Assembly (NCBI RefSeq): GCF_001536285.1
Contig: NZ_FAOZ01000052.1
Span: 1-32,820, forward strand
DNA: 32,820 bases
Direction: 5' to 3'
DNA from: Parafrankia irregularis
GTDB taxonomy: Bacteria; Actinomycetota; Actinomycetes; Frankiales; Frankiaceae
Shown here: positions 15,416-23,072 of the stretch, piece after piece
Position numbering within the stretch: the stretch's first letter is position 1
How the letters are laid out: every line of letters starts with the position of its first letter
Made by a program: the position numbers and the translations under genes
The notes under the pieces: generated by a model
The model's input: the letters and a program-made list of their open reading frames with translations, nothing else
What the model was told of the DNA's origin: nothing
Databases searched by the model: none

Positions 15416-16148
15416 GGTCGTACCTCCCGTAGAGCTCGGCGAGAAGCTCGGCGCCAGCGAGATGGCCAATGTCGCACAACGCCTCGCCGGGGTTGTCAGC
15501 CATGTGCACGCCGTTGCGGAGTTGGTCGGTGCCGAACGCGCCGCGCAACATCTTCTTCATCACGACGGCGGAGTCGCTGACGTCGTCGTCGGGGCCGGCG
15601 AGGACGAGCACCTCGACCGGACCGGAGGTCAGGTACTCGTCTCGCCGCTGCAGGTAGTCGGCGCCGTAGGCGTCCGGCCACAACCGGTGGGTGTCCGTCG
15701 GGGTCAATGTCCGGCGGGAACTGTCCAGGACTTGGTATCGGCTCGGCAGCGTTCGCCGCACCGCCGCCGGGTCCACGTGCGGCTTCACCACCAGCAACGT
15801 CAGCCGCTGCGCAGGCCAGCGCGGCGGCGTGCTCGGACGCCGGAAACGTACCGCCCAGGCGTGCGCGCATCCGTGCGTGGGAGCGGTGCTCTGACCGTTC
15901 GCGCGGCTCATGCTGGACGCCTCTGTGTCGCAGCGTTCGCAGTCTCCCGGCCCGGGGCGAATCTCCACCGGCAGCCGCGGCGCCGCCAGGCCCGCGCGTA
16001 CAGTGATCCACCACAGGTCCCACGGGCTGTCCACCGGCAGCGACCCGCCACCGGCGGAGCCGAGCAGGATGCTGTCCATCGCCGCCCCGAGCACCGCGCG
16101 GGTGCGATGGGCCGCACCCACGACCACGCCCGACGTGCCCGTCGTCAC
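15324..16148 (-). CDS. NDP-kinase-like protein with N-terminal extension
   Basis: Residues about 110-235 align by eye with nucleoside diphosphate kinases, which phosphorylate NDPs through a phospho-His. LTLLVVKPH matches the conserved VKP start. TSGPVEVLVLAG matches the TSGPVVA strand. RGAF and then RNGVHMAD match RGDF and RNxxHGSD, so the catalytic His and its Asn partner are kept while the following Ser is Ala. The first about 100 residues (with CERC and a WDLWWITVRAGL strand) are unlike the family and make the protein nearly twice the usual length. ATG 16148 overlaps the PTPS stop (ATGA). The fold call is good; activity on ordinary NDPs is uncertain. Confidence 0.7.
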   Translation of the reverse strand: MTTGTSGVVVGAAHRTRAVLGAAMDSILLGSAGGGSLPVDSPWDLWWITVRAGLAAPRLPVEIRPGPGDCERCDTEASSMSRANGQSTAPTHGCAHAWAVRFRRPSTPPRWPAQRLTLLVVKPHVDPAAVRRTLPSRYQVLDSSRRTLTPTDTHRLWPDAYGADYLQRRDEYLTSGPVEVLVLAGPDDDVSDSAVVMKKMLRGAFGTDQLRNGVHMADNPGEALCDIGHLAGAELLAELYGRYDRDTAPARLDMYRDLVACGLPGPHRDPPRRP

Positions 16149-16615
16149 GGCTCCTGCCTGACCGTGGCCCGCAGCCCGGAGGTCTCGGCGAGCTCCACAC
16201 CCGCGATCAGACCCGGGCGATGCCCGACAAGCCCCACCACCTCGCTGAGGATCCAGCTGGCGAGGGCCTCAGTCGTGGTGTTCACGATCGGAAGGAGAAC
16301 GACCGCGCTCCGCGGGAACCGGTACCGGTCCGGCCCGCAGCACATGTTGACCTCGGCGCCGGACACCGCGACGTCGACACCAGGCGCGTTCTCCGCAAGG
16401 AGCGTACGGCAGTGCAGTCGCGCCACCACTGCACCCAGGGCTTTCTCCACGATGCCGAAGTCCACCACTATCCCGGCCGTGTCCACCTCTCCGGACAGCA
16501 GGACCGTCGGAACATAGGAATGTCCGTGCAATGGTTCGAGGTGACCGTCATGCAGCGCCGCGTGCGCCGCAGAGAAGACGAAACGATCGCCACCCACCTG
16601 AATCTGGGATGCCAC
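16145..16615 (-). CDS. 6-pyruvoyl-tetrahydropterin synthase/QueD homologue, divergent active site
   Basis: The 156-residue T-fold protein has the zinc His triad in VFSAAHA and LHGHSY. QueD and PTPS act on 7,8-dihydroneopterin triphosphate. The later family motifs NTTTEALASWI and ELAETSGLRA are present. The usual catalytic Cys (CxxxHGH) is Leu here, with EPLHGH reminiscent of PTPS-III proteins that use Glu, and the Asp-His dyad (LDHxxL) reads LHCRTL. Substrate handling must differ from QueD. GTG 16615 sits just after AAGGAGG; the open frame upstream is longer but non-homologous. It is the first gene of the tightly overlapping operon and overlaps the NDP-kinase-like gene by four bases. Confidence 0.8.
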   Translation of the reverse strand: MASQIQVGGDRFVFSAAHAALHDGHLEPLHGHSYVPTVLLSGEVDTAGIVVDFGIVEKALGAVVARLHCRTLLAENAPGVDVAVSGAEVNMCCGPDRYRFPRSAVVLLPIVNTTTEALASWILSEVVGLVGHRPGLIAGVELAETSGLRATVRQEP

Positions 16616-16803
16616 TTCCTCCTCCTTCTTTCTTCTTTTCGCGTCGTGACCATCATTGGTCCAAGCCGGCCTGGGTAGCAGCCAAGTCGCCACGCCAACA
16701 TGCTCATACGGTCCGTCGGACCTAACTGTTGACCAGCCTCGTTTCGAGCGAGCCCCATTACACAATCGGCAGATGATTCCCGGAGCCGTCCGAATCAGCC
16801 GGC

Positions 16804-17022
16804 TCAGACGTCGTCGTAATCCCCGGCTTTCACCGCGGCCTTGAAGTCCTCCCAGGCGGCGGGCGTGAATGCGATCGGACGCGACAGCGTCGACCGCAGA
16901 AAGACCTGATCCTGAACCCGAGCGATCAGGACCGCGTCGACCGCCTCCGCCGTCCGGTTCCTCGGCGCACGCCACGAGTTGCCGGCGGGAGCGGCACGTG
17001 GAACTCGCGCGGTCTGGCCCAT
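16804..17022 (-). CDS. DUF397 domain protein
   Basis: The 72-residue protein follows the DUF397 pattern in NSWRAPRNRT, VLIARVQDQVFLRST and FTPAAWEDFKAAVKAGDYDD, where the last part is the family's well-kept tail. The central Cys-Val-Glu segment of typical members is missing. DUF397 proteins are actinobacterial partners of XRE regulators, with which they form pairs (as with WhiJ-like regulators). Here the XRE/TPR protein lies about 0.4 kb upstream on the same strand, and an SH3-like small protein lies between, five bases away. The gap of 188 bases to the PTPS gene could hold a promoter for the biosynthetic operon, whose control by the XRE/DUF397 pair is a plausible inference. Confidence 0.75.
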   Translation of the reverse strand: MGQTARVPRAAPAGNSWRAPRNRTAEAVDAVLIARVQDQVFLRSTLSRPIAFTPAAWEDFKAAVKAGDYDDV

Positions 17023-17027
17023 CCCGA

Positions 17028-17354
17028 TCAGGCCAGCTTGCCCGGCGCGCAGGCTCCTGCCGCGGTCGCGTCACCCGCCGGGATGGCGCCAGCTCTAATG
17101 CCCAAAGGGGGGACCGCGACGTCGGAGACAGACTGCAGCGTTGATGCGTCGGCCGCGGCTGACCATTCCTCGCCGCCACCGGGGGGCTGCAGGTGGTAGG
17201 TGAGCCAGTCGGAGCCCTCCTCACCGGGCACACCGACTATCACGCCTACCTGGCCAGTCTCACCCCGCGCGGTGTCGAGGACTAGGTCCCCGAGCTGCGG
17301 CCACGGCCGTGGCCTTCCGTCCGCGGTCCCCGCCCCGCCGTGCGATGTGGTCAT
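17028..17354 (-). CDS. Small SH3-like actinobacterial protein
   Basis: The 108-residue protein has a compact core, QLGDLVLDTARGETGQVGVI and YHLQPPGGGEEWSAAADA, a pattern I recall from small actinobacterial proteins often found beside DUF397 or XRE genes. The strand-rich core with a PPGGGxEW turn reads as a small beta-barrel. The C-terminal 30 residues are Ala/Gly-rich. It ends five bases before the DUF397 ATG and begins 57 bases after the XRE stop, so the three are probably co-transcribed. No enzymatic motif is seen. Confidence 0.65.
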   Translation of the reverse strand: MTTSHGGAGTADGRPRPWPQLGDLVLDTARGETGQVGVIVGVPGEEGSDWLTYHLQPPGGGEEWSAAADASTLQSVSDVAVPPLGIRAGAIPAGDATAAGACAPGKLA

Positions 17355-17410
17355 GTCGGGGACGGTAGATCGGCTGGCCTACCTGAATATGAGCCCGTGG
17401 AATATCCGGG

Positions 17411-18640
17411 TCATCCGTCCAGGTGAAACCGGTCGGAAATCCGCCGCAGCCGCTCGCGGGTCGCGGTGCGTTCGGCGTTGACGAGGGATCGCAGGGTGGA
17501 CCGCGCCATCGGGTGGTGACGGACCAGCTGTGGGGCGAGGCGCTCCGCGGTCTCCAGCTCGGCCAAGGCCCGGTCTCGTTGTCCGTCCCATAGCCAGGCT
17601 CGTGCCAGATCGAGGTGGTGGTGCCCCTGGCGGGAGTTCGGCAGGGCGGCGATCACCGTCGGGTCGGTGCGGGCGTTGAGACCCAGGGCACGGGCCTGGT
17701 CGCCCATCTCCAACGCCACCGACACCGCATGCACGGCGACGTTACCGGCGGAGAAGGTCAGCGAATGCCGATCGTAGATCGTCGGGCCGGTCTCGGTGTC
17801 GACGCGTTCCGCCGCAGCCCGCGCGAACGCAATCCGCTCCAACGCCTGTCCGCGATCACCGGCTCGCGCGGCCGAGACCGCGGCCCGCAGGTGCAACGAT
17901 CCCCAGGCCCGGACCGCTAGCCGATCGCCACGGTCATGGGCGGGCTCCAGGCCCGCCAGCGCTTTGTCCAGCAACGCCAGGGAGTCAGCCCAGTCCGCGG
18001 TCGCCCACATGTCCCACGCCCGCATCCAGTCCGCCACGGCGGGCAGCACCGGATCAGCCGACGCCCGCGCGGCCCACGCCGCCCGCTCACACGCCATCGC
18101 CACGAGTTCCGGGTGTCCCAGCGAGTGCGCGGCCGTGTGAGCGAACTTGCACATCACCCCGTAGAGGGCGTAGCCCTCCTCACGCTCGCGCCCGGTCGAC
18201 ACCTCCGCCAGAGCACGTGCCTCCCGCAGCAGGTCCGGCAGAGTCCGCAGGATCGCGACGTTCGCCGCGGCGTCCCGCAGACGGTGCAGGCGGATCATGT
18301 CGTCCCACATCACTTGGGAGGGCCGGGGCGTTCCGTCGAACACCGGCGCCAGGTCGTAACGCCGCAGCTCCCGGATGATCGACGACGCGGCAGCCTGCCA
18401 CCGGTTCTCTGCCGGCGAGATCGCGTAGGGGCGCCCGATCAGGTCATTGGGGTGGATATGCAGCTCGGCCGCGAGCGTGTTGAGCAGGCCAACTCGATCC
18501 AGCTCGACCCGGCCAGCCTCCATCTTGGAGACCCAGCCCTGGCTGCGCCTCAACGCGGCCGCGAGATCAGCCTGCGTCATCCCCAACCGCAGCCGGGCCC
18601 GCTTGGCACGACGGCCGATCTCCTCCGCGTCCTCCAACAT
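17411..18640 (-). CDS. XRE-family regulator with TPR-like C-terminal region
   Basis: Residues 1-65 hold an XRE helix-turn-helix (GRRAKRARLRLGMTQADLAAAL and SQGWVSKMEAGRVELD). Helical repeats follow to the end, including EVSTGREREEGYALYGVMCK, ACERAAWAARASADPVLPAV, LDKALAGLEPAHDRGDRLAV and ELETAERLAPQLVRHH. This architecture is typical of actinobacterial regulators paired with DUF397 proteins. ATG 18640 is preferred because GGGAG lies five bases before it; the frame continues upstream without domain content. A large inverted repeat at 18755-18784 lies 115 bases upstream and may be its operator. It probably governs the operon of the PTPS, kinases and glycosyltransferase that follows on the same strand. 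Confidence 0.85.
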   Translation of the reverse strand: MLEDAEEIGRRAKRARLRLGMTQADLAAALRRSQGWVSKMEAGRVELDRVGLLNTLAAELHIHPNDLIGRPYAISPAENRWQAAASSIIRELRRYDLAPVFDGTPRPSQVMWDDMIRLHRLRDAAANVAILRTLPDLLREARALAEVSTGREREEGYALYGVMCKFAHTAAHSLGHPELVAMACERAAWAARASADPVLPAVADWMRAWDMWATADWADSLALLDKALAGLEPAHDRGDRLAVRAWGSLHLRAAVSAARAGDRGQALERIAFARAAAERVDTETGPTIYDRHSLTFSAGNVAVHAVSVALEMGDQARALGLNARTDPTVIAALPNSRQGHHHLDLARAWLWDGQRDRALAELETAERLAPQLVRHHPMARSTLRSLVNAERTATRERLRRISDRFHLDG

Positions 18641-18754
18641 CAACACTCCCGGCATCCACCCGATCAAGCCCGATGCTGACACCGTACCGACACGATCACG
18701 CTCGTCCCAGACCAGCGGCCTCTCCCCAATCATCTCTCACGGAATGTCGTCGAC

Positions 18755-18784
18755 GGTGTCTATTCCTCCAGGAGAATGGACACC
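18755..18784. promoter_or_regulatory. 11-bp-stem inverted repeat upstream of the XRE gene
   Basis: GGTGTCTATTC (18755-18765) pairs with GAATGGACACC (18774-18784) with one T-G pair and an eight-base loop. The rest of 18641-18924 shows no supported gene. The site is about 115 bases before the XRE start, in the region that should hold its promoter, so an operator is the simplest reading. Confidence 0.45.
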
Positions 18785-18924
18785 ACGGGCGCCAGCCCAT
18801 CGTGCTGGCGCTGGACGGCACCGCCCTTCCTTGCGCTCGACCACGATCCGCGGAATCCGATCGCAGCCTGAGCACCGCGATCAGATGCGTGAAAGCTGGC
18901 CCTGCCGGCGGGCTAGGGGAAGTT

Positions 18925-19009
18925 GCCACGGAATCCGGAGCCGGCAAGCCTCGGCCTTCGGCCGACCCCTACGGGGCTAAAGGGCTGGCCAGCTCCGGTC
19001 TTCCGTGGC
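18925..19009 (+). repeat. Structured element, copy 1 (upstream of the ssb-comM-dprA operon)
   Basis: The outer stem GCCACGGAA (18925-18933) pairs with TTCCGTGGC (19001-19009). Next CCGGAGC (18935-18941) pairs with GCTCCGG (18992-18998). Two inner hairpins follow: TCGGCC-TTC-GGCCGA (18951-18965) and CCCC-TAC-GGGG (18966-18976). A second copy is at 27612-27699. The stems differ between copies by paired changes, which argues for selection on structure. It ends 111 bases before the ATG at 19121. Transcribed leader RNA, single-strand promoter and DNA cruciform are all possible; the strand is assigned from the downstream gene. Confidence 0.75.
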
Positions 19010-19120
19010 TTCAGAACATCACGCCCGCCCGGCAGGACCAGCAGATTCCACGGCCATCTGCTCTGCCGCGGCGGGCACCTTAGACCCTCGGAAACAGTCA
19101 ATAGCCACGAAGGGTTCACG

Positions 19121-19534
19121 ATGCGGACCGATCCTCTTCTTGAGAATCCGGCCAGTTCGTCACTCGATCCCCACCTCGAAAACTGCAACTTGATCATTCG
19201 TGCTGATACCGACGGTACTCCGGAAATCGTCTGTCCCCAGTGTATGACGAGTGCCGCACTCGTTCACCAGGAGTGGGTCTACACCGTCCGCGACGTCGTG
19301 CATCCGAAGCTACAGCGAGTGGATGATCAGGCTGGAACCCTGTGGTTCATCACCGTTTCCCTGGATGGGAGCCTCGAAGGCGAGAGCAGTCTCAGCTCCC
19401 GCTCCATGGCGCCGTTCTTGTGCCGATCCTGCGGCAAAGGATACGGCCTTCCCGATGATGTCCACGTCACCGTCCCGTACTCCGTCGTTATCGACTCGAT
19501 TTCACCCGGCCAGATCGTGGAAATCACACACTGA
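19121..19534 (+). CDS. Hypothetical protein with two Cys pairs (zinc-ribbon-like)
   Basis: The 137-residue protein has CPQC near residue 39 and CRSC near residue 104, which could form one zinc ribbon around a beta-rich insert (TLWFITVSLDGSLEGESS). After the second pair comes KGYGLPDDVHVTVPYSVVI. No family is recognised. ATG 19121 follows GAAGG about nine bases upstream; the frame extends upstream but crosses the structured element and is unlikely to be coding there. It is the first gene of the run with ssb (18 bases later), an unknown gene, comM and dprA. Codons here end in A or T more often than those of genes before 18.7 kb. Confidence 0.6.
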   Translation: MRTDPLLENPASSSLDPHLENCNLIIRADTDGTPEIVCPQCMTSAALVHQEWVYTVRDVVHPKLQRVDDQAGTLWFITVSLDGSLEGESSLSSRSMAPFLCRSCGKGYGLPDDVHVTVPYSVVIDSISPGQIVEITH

Positions 19535-19552
19535 TTCGATGAGGAGAAGTTC

Positions 19553-19999
19553 ATGCCTGGGGAGACGCTGATTACCGTGGTCGGAAATTTGACCGCGGAC
19601 CCGGAGCTACGATACACACCGAATGGAACGGCTGTCGCCAACATCACGGTCGCCTCGACTCCTCGGTTTCTGGACCGTACCACCAATGAATGGAGGGACG
19701 GAGACCCGCTCTTCATGCGATGCACCCTCTGGCGTCAAGCGGCGGAGAACGTCGCTGAATCGCTTTCTAAGGGTGCTCGAGTGATCGCTGTGGGCCGGCT
19801 CAAGCAACGCACGTACGAGACCCGCGAGGGGGAAAAGCGTACCACAATTGAACTGGAAGTCGAGGAGCTTGGACCCTCCCTACGATTCGCCGTTGCCCAG
19901 ACCTTCAAGAACACTCGTGGTACAGGAGCAGCGAAGCCGGTGTCGGCCGATCAGGATCCGTGGGCCGCACCGGTGGCCGTTGGAGCCGGCAGCTATTGA
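19553..19999 (+). CDS. ssb: Single-stranded DNA-binding protein
   Basis: The 148-residue OB-fold SSB begins [20 protein letters not shown], followed by [12 protein letters not shown], then the conserved [19 protein letters not shown] and [17 protein letters not shown], and [21 protein letters not shown]. It coats single-stranded DNA as an oligomer. The C-terminal tail is short and ends [16 protein letters not shown], without the acidic DxxxF tip through which chromosomal SSBs recruit partners. This marks it as an accessory, element-borne SSB. GAGGAG lies eight bases before the ATG. It precedes comM and dprA, so the operon as a whole seems directed to incoming or transferred single strands. 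Confidence 0.92.
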   Translation: MPGETLITVVGNLTADPELRYTPNGTAVANITVASTPRFLDRTTNEWRDGDPLFMRCTLWRQAAENVAESLSKGARVIAVGRLKQRTYETREGEKRTTIELEVEELGPSLRFAVAQTFKNTRGTGAAKPVSADQDPWAAPVAVGAGSY

Positions 20000-20071
20000 T
20001 CCGAGAAATCTTTCCGCAATCACCTACCGGCTCGCGGGCGCCATCCAACCCACTCCAGCCATGGAGCCATC

Positions 20072-20515
20072 ATGCGGATACAGCTCGATTTCAGCCAATA
20101 TTACACGTTGAAACATTGCCTGGCGTTCCTCCGGTTTCTACCAATCCGGACCAAGCGTTCCCAGCGCGAGCGGACGCGAGAGCTGTTCCTCGATGCCCGC
20201 GACGCGTGGCGAGGTGCCCTGGAAGACGAAATAGAGACCGAAACTCGGGCGATCTTCCCCGCTGCGGCTTACCTGGACGTCGAAGTTTACAACGACGAAC
20301 TCGGTGGCCCTCGCGGTCGACTCATCGCCGTCAATACCGATGCCGGGGCTGCCGCGGACGATCACCATGCGATCAATGAGATTCTCGCCGACCTCCTCAA
20401 CGACTGGGCGACTACCGCCAATGTCGACAGTACGAAGATCTACTTCTCCATGCTGCCTGACCTGGGGCAACCGGCAAAAATGAAGGGGCTCTCGTGGGTC
20501 ATGCGCGCGCTCTAA
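20072..20515 (+). CDS. Hypothetical protein between ssb and comM (147 aa)
   Basis: No family is recognised. The N-terminus is hydrophobic and basic (MRIQLDFSQYYTLKHCLAFLRFLPIRTKRSQRER split over a helix), and a central acidic helix follows (GALEDEIETETRAIFPAAA), then a beta-rich segment (YLDVEVYNDELGG, RGRLIAVNTDAG) and a helical end (HAINEILADLLNDWATTA). There is no signal peptide cleavage pattern. It overlaps the comM start by 22 bases, so coupling is likely, and its function is probably tied to the ssb/comM/dprA set. Confidence 0.6.
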   Translation: MRIQLDFSQYYTLKHCLAFLRFLPIRTKRSQRERTRELFLDARDAWRGALEDEIETETRAIFPAAAYLDVEVYNDELGGPRGRLIAVNTDAGAAADDHHAINEILADLLNDWATTANVDSTKIYFSMLPDLGQPAKMKGLSWVMRAL

Positions 20516-22032
20516 CTGTCACCCTTCTCGGTATCGATGGAAAGCTCCTCGAAGTAGAAGCGGAAACCGGCACCGGGAAACCATCGATGGGTCTGATCGG
20601 TCTACCGGAGTCGGACGGGAACGAGATGCGAGACCGAACCCGTGCCGCCGTCATAAACTCAGGTTTTCAATGGCCGGATGCGCGTATTACGGTCGGCCTT
20701 TTTCCTGCGACCCTGCCGAAATTCGGATCGGCGTTCGACGTCGCGATCGCCGCAGCAATCCTAGCCTCTGCCGGCCAGGTGCCAACCAGCTCGCTCTCCG
20801 GTCGTGTGTTGCTCGGCGAACTAGCTCTCGATGGGCGGATCCGCCCCGTCAGTGGCGTTCTTCCCGCGGTCCAAGCCGCAGTGGAGGCCGGATTCCTCCG
20901 AGTCGTCGTGCCTTCCGCGAATGCTTCAGAAGCCGCTCTCGTGTCGGGCGTCGTTGTCGAACCCGTTCCCGACCTGCGTCACGTTATAGATCTGCTGCGA
21001 GGTGATCGTCTACCATTGCCAGTCGAACCTATCGATCTAGTACCTGCGACCTCGCTCGAAAGCGGTCACGATCTGGCCAACATAACCTGGCGCACTCCGG
21101 GACGACAGGCGGTCGAAATTGCCGCTGCCGGCGGACACCATCTTTTTCTCCAGGGACCTCATGGTACTGGAAAGGTCATGCTTGCAGAGAGCATCCCAGG
21201 GCTTCTTCCTCCCTTGGAGGAAGCTACAAGCCTTGAAGTGACAGCAATCCACTCAGCCGCTGGCCTGCTGTCAGCCAACAGCCCAGTAGTCACCCGGCCG
21301 CCTTACCGCAGCCCGCATCACAGCGCAACACCCGCCGGCCTCCTCGGCGCTGGCCGCTCCGTGCTTCGCCCAGGTCTCATGAGCCAGGCGCATCGCGGTG
21401 TGTTGTTCCTCAACGACGCTCCCGAATTTGGCCGACCGAGCCTGGATATACTGCGCCACTCACTGGAAACAGGCCTTGTCGGGATTGCCAGAGGCTCCGC
21501 AACGATCAAGTTCCCGGCACGCTTCATACTCGTGCTCGCCGCCAAACCATGTCCCTGCTCCCAGACGCGTGACAATAATAGCGAAAGCGAAATCTGCACC
21601 TGTCCGGCCCAGATAAAACGCCGATACCTTGCACGCCTCGGGACGCTGCTTGACCGCATCGATATCAAGGTCGAACTCCCGCAGCTGACCCCCGCCGACC
21701 TACGGGCAAGCCACGACCCCGTCGAGTCAACAGCCGTGGTCGCCGCTCGGGTTGCCCGTGCACGCGAAGCGATGGCTCTTCGCCTGCGTGGCACGCCCTG
21801 GCGGATTAACTCCGAAATACCCGCGCACGTGCTGGAGCGGCAATGGCCGCTGTCCACCGCAGTCCGGCAGGAAGCGGAACGGCTCTATGAGATCGGCGCA
21901 CTCACCAGGCGAGGAGTAAACCGGGTCTTCCGGCTCGCATGGACTCTCGCCGACCTGGCAGACATCGACAGGCCCGGACCCGACCAGATAAAGCAGGCTA
22001 TCGCGCTTCAGATTCCAGGACGGCCGGCATGA
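20494..22032 (+). CDS. comM: ComM/YifB-like Mg-chelatase-fold ATPase with degenerate Walker motifs
   Basis: This homologue of ComM, the branch-migration helicase that extends joint molecules in natural transformation, has the usual three parts: an N-terminal Lon-S5-like fold (residues 1-170, LLGELALDGRIRPVSGVLPA), an AAA+ core, and a C-terminal helical domain (MALRLRGTPWRINSEIP). Its 512-aa length is normal. The Zn-site-like AAKPCPCSQ ... CTCPAQIKRRY and LLDRIDI are kept. Walker A reads GPHGTGKVM (Thr to Val) and Walker B reads LFLNDAPEF where LFLDEAPEF is expected, so both acidic positions are changed. ATP hydrolysis is doubtful. The GTG at 20494 overlaps the previous gene and has AAGGGG before it. 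Confidence 0.88.
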   Translation: MGHARALTVTLLGIDGKLLEVEAETGTGKPSMGLIGLPESDGNEMRDRTRAAVINSGFQWPDARITVGLFPATLPKFGSAFDVAIAAAILASAGQVPTSSLSGRVLLGELALDGRIRPVSGVLPAVQAAVEAGFLRVVVPSANASEAALVSGVVVEPVPDLRHVIDLLRGDRLPLPVEPIDLVPATSLESGHDLANITWRTPGRQAVEIAAAGGHHLFLQGPHGTGKVMLAESIPGLLPPLEEATSLEVTAIHSAAGLLSANSPVVTRPPYRSPHHSATPAGLLGAGRSVLRPGLMSQAHRGVLFLNDAPEFGRPSLDILRHSLETGLVGIARGSATIKFPARFILVLAAKPCPCSQTRDNNSESEICTCPAQIKRRYLARLGTLLDRIDIKVELPQLTPADLRASHDPVESTAVVAARVARAREAMALRLRGTPWRINSEIPAHVLERQWPLSTAVRQEAERLYEIGALTRRGVNRVFRLAWTLADLADIDRPGPDQIKQAIALQIPGRPA

Positions 22033-22973
22033 TCGCACCCGTGCCGCCCTCCAGTTCCCCGAACACCACCGACGTCACCGACAGGCTGGCCCGCGCGGCT
22101 TTGTCTCGAATCCTCCGCCCGGATGATCCCCATACCATCGCGCTGGTACGCCGGCACGGTGCAGCTGAAATCTGGGAAAGACTCCGCCACGACCATCCTC
22201 GTCTTGACCCCCGCCGCGACTTGGACGAAGCCGAGAGAGTCGGTGGTCGGATTATCTGTCCCGGTGACAACGAATGGCCCGCCTCTCTACTCGCACTCGA
22301 CCAAGTCAACCACACCGGACCACAGCCTGCTCCTGGGCCACCATTGGCCTTGTGGGTGCGAGGAGCCGAAAGCCTTTCCGCCGCCAGGCGTGCTGTCGCA
22401 GTCGTCGGCGCCCGCGCTGCTACCGACTATGGCAAATACCTAGCCGGCGACCTCGGCGTCGCGCTCGCTGAGCGGAAGTGGTGCGTGATATCCGGTGCCG
22501 CCTTCGGAATCGATGCTGCCGCGCACCGAGGATCCCTCGCAGGCGGAGGTCCGACCTTCGCCGTCTTGGCCGGTGGCATCGATGTCCCCTACCCAGCCGC
22601 GCATGCCGAGCTCCTCGACGAGATCGCCCACCGTGGCGCTCTGATCAGCGAGGCACCCCCGGGAAGCCCGCCGTATCGTCGGCGCCTCCTCGCGCGAAAC
22701 CGAATCATCACAGCCCTCGCCCGCGGGACCGTGATCGTCGAGGCCGGCTACCGCAGCGGCGCGCTCAACGCCGCTCGGCATGCCCGTGAACTCTCCAAAC
22801 CCCTGATGGTGTTTCCTGGTCCGGTTACGAGCGCTATGAGCGCTGGATGCCACCGCCTCCTGCGAGACCATCCTGAGAACACCACCCTGGTGACTGGGGT
22901 CGATGATGTTCTCCAGGCACTCGGTCTTCCCAGGCCAAGCAGCCAATCAACGGGGCCGCACGCCAGGGCATGA
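22029..22973 (+). CDS. dprA: DprA-like DNA-processing protein
   Basis: The 314-residue Rossmann-like DprA homologue binds single-stranded DNA and loads RecA in transformation. Visible motifs are VAVVGARAATDYGKYLAGDL, VISGAAFGIDAAAHRGSL, FAVLAGGIDVPYPAAHAEL, LLARNRIITALARGTVIVEA, and MVFPGPVTSAMSAGCHRLL. The first reads GAR in place of GSR. ATG 22029 overlaps the comM stop (ATGA), and the longer open frame is not needed. comM and dprA occur side by side in actinobacterial chromosomes too; here they are attached to an accessory ssb, which suggests a copy carried by the element to process its own single strands or to protect them. Confidence 0.88.
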   Translation: MIAPVPPSSSPNTTDVTDRLARAALSRILRPDDPHTIALVRRHGAAEIWERLRHDHPRLDPRRDLDEAERVGGRIICPGDNEWPASLLALDQVNHTGPQPAPGPPLALWVRGAESLSAARRAVAVVGARAATDYGKYLAGDLGVALAERKWCVISGAAFGIDAAAHRGSLAGGGPTFAVLAGGIDVPYPAAHAELLDEIAHRGALISEAPPGSPPYRRRLLARNRIITALARGTVIVEAGYRSGALNAARHARELSKPLMVFPGPVTSAMSAGCHRLLRDHPENTTLVTGVDDVLQALGLPRPSSQSTGPHARA

Positions 22974-23072
22974 CTGATCTGATTGGTGCCTGTATCTCAT
23001 TCCCCGCCATCCCGGTCCCACGCCCTCTGGAGGACGTTGGTCGGCCCGCGCTACTAATCGAAAGGAGACGCC

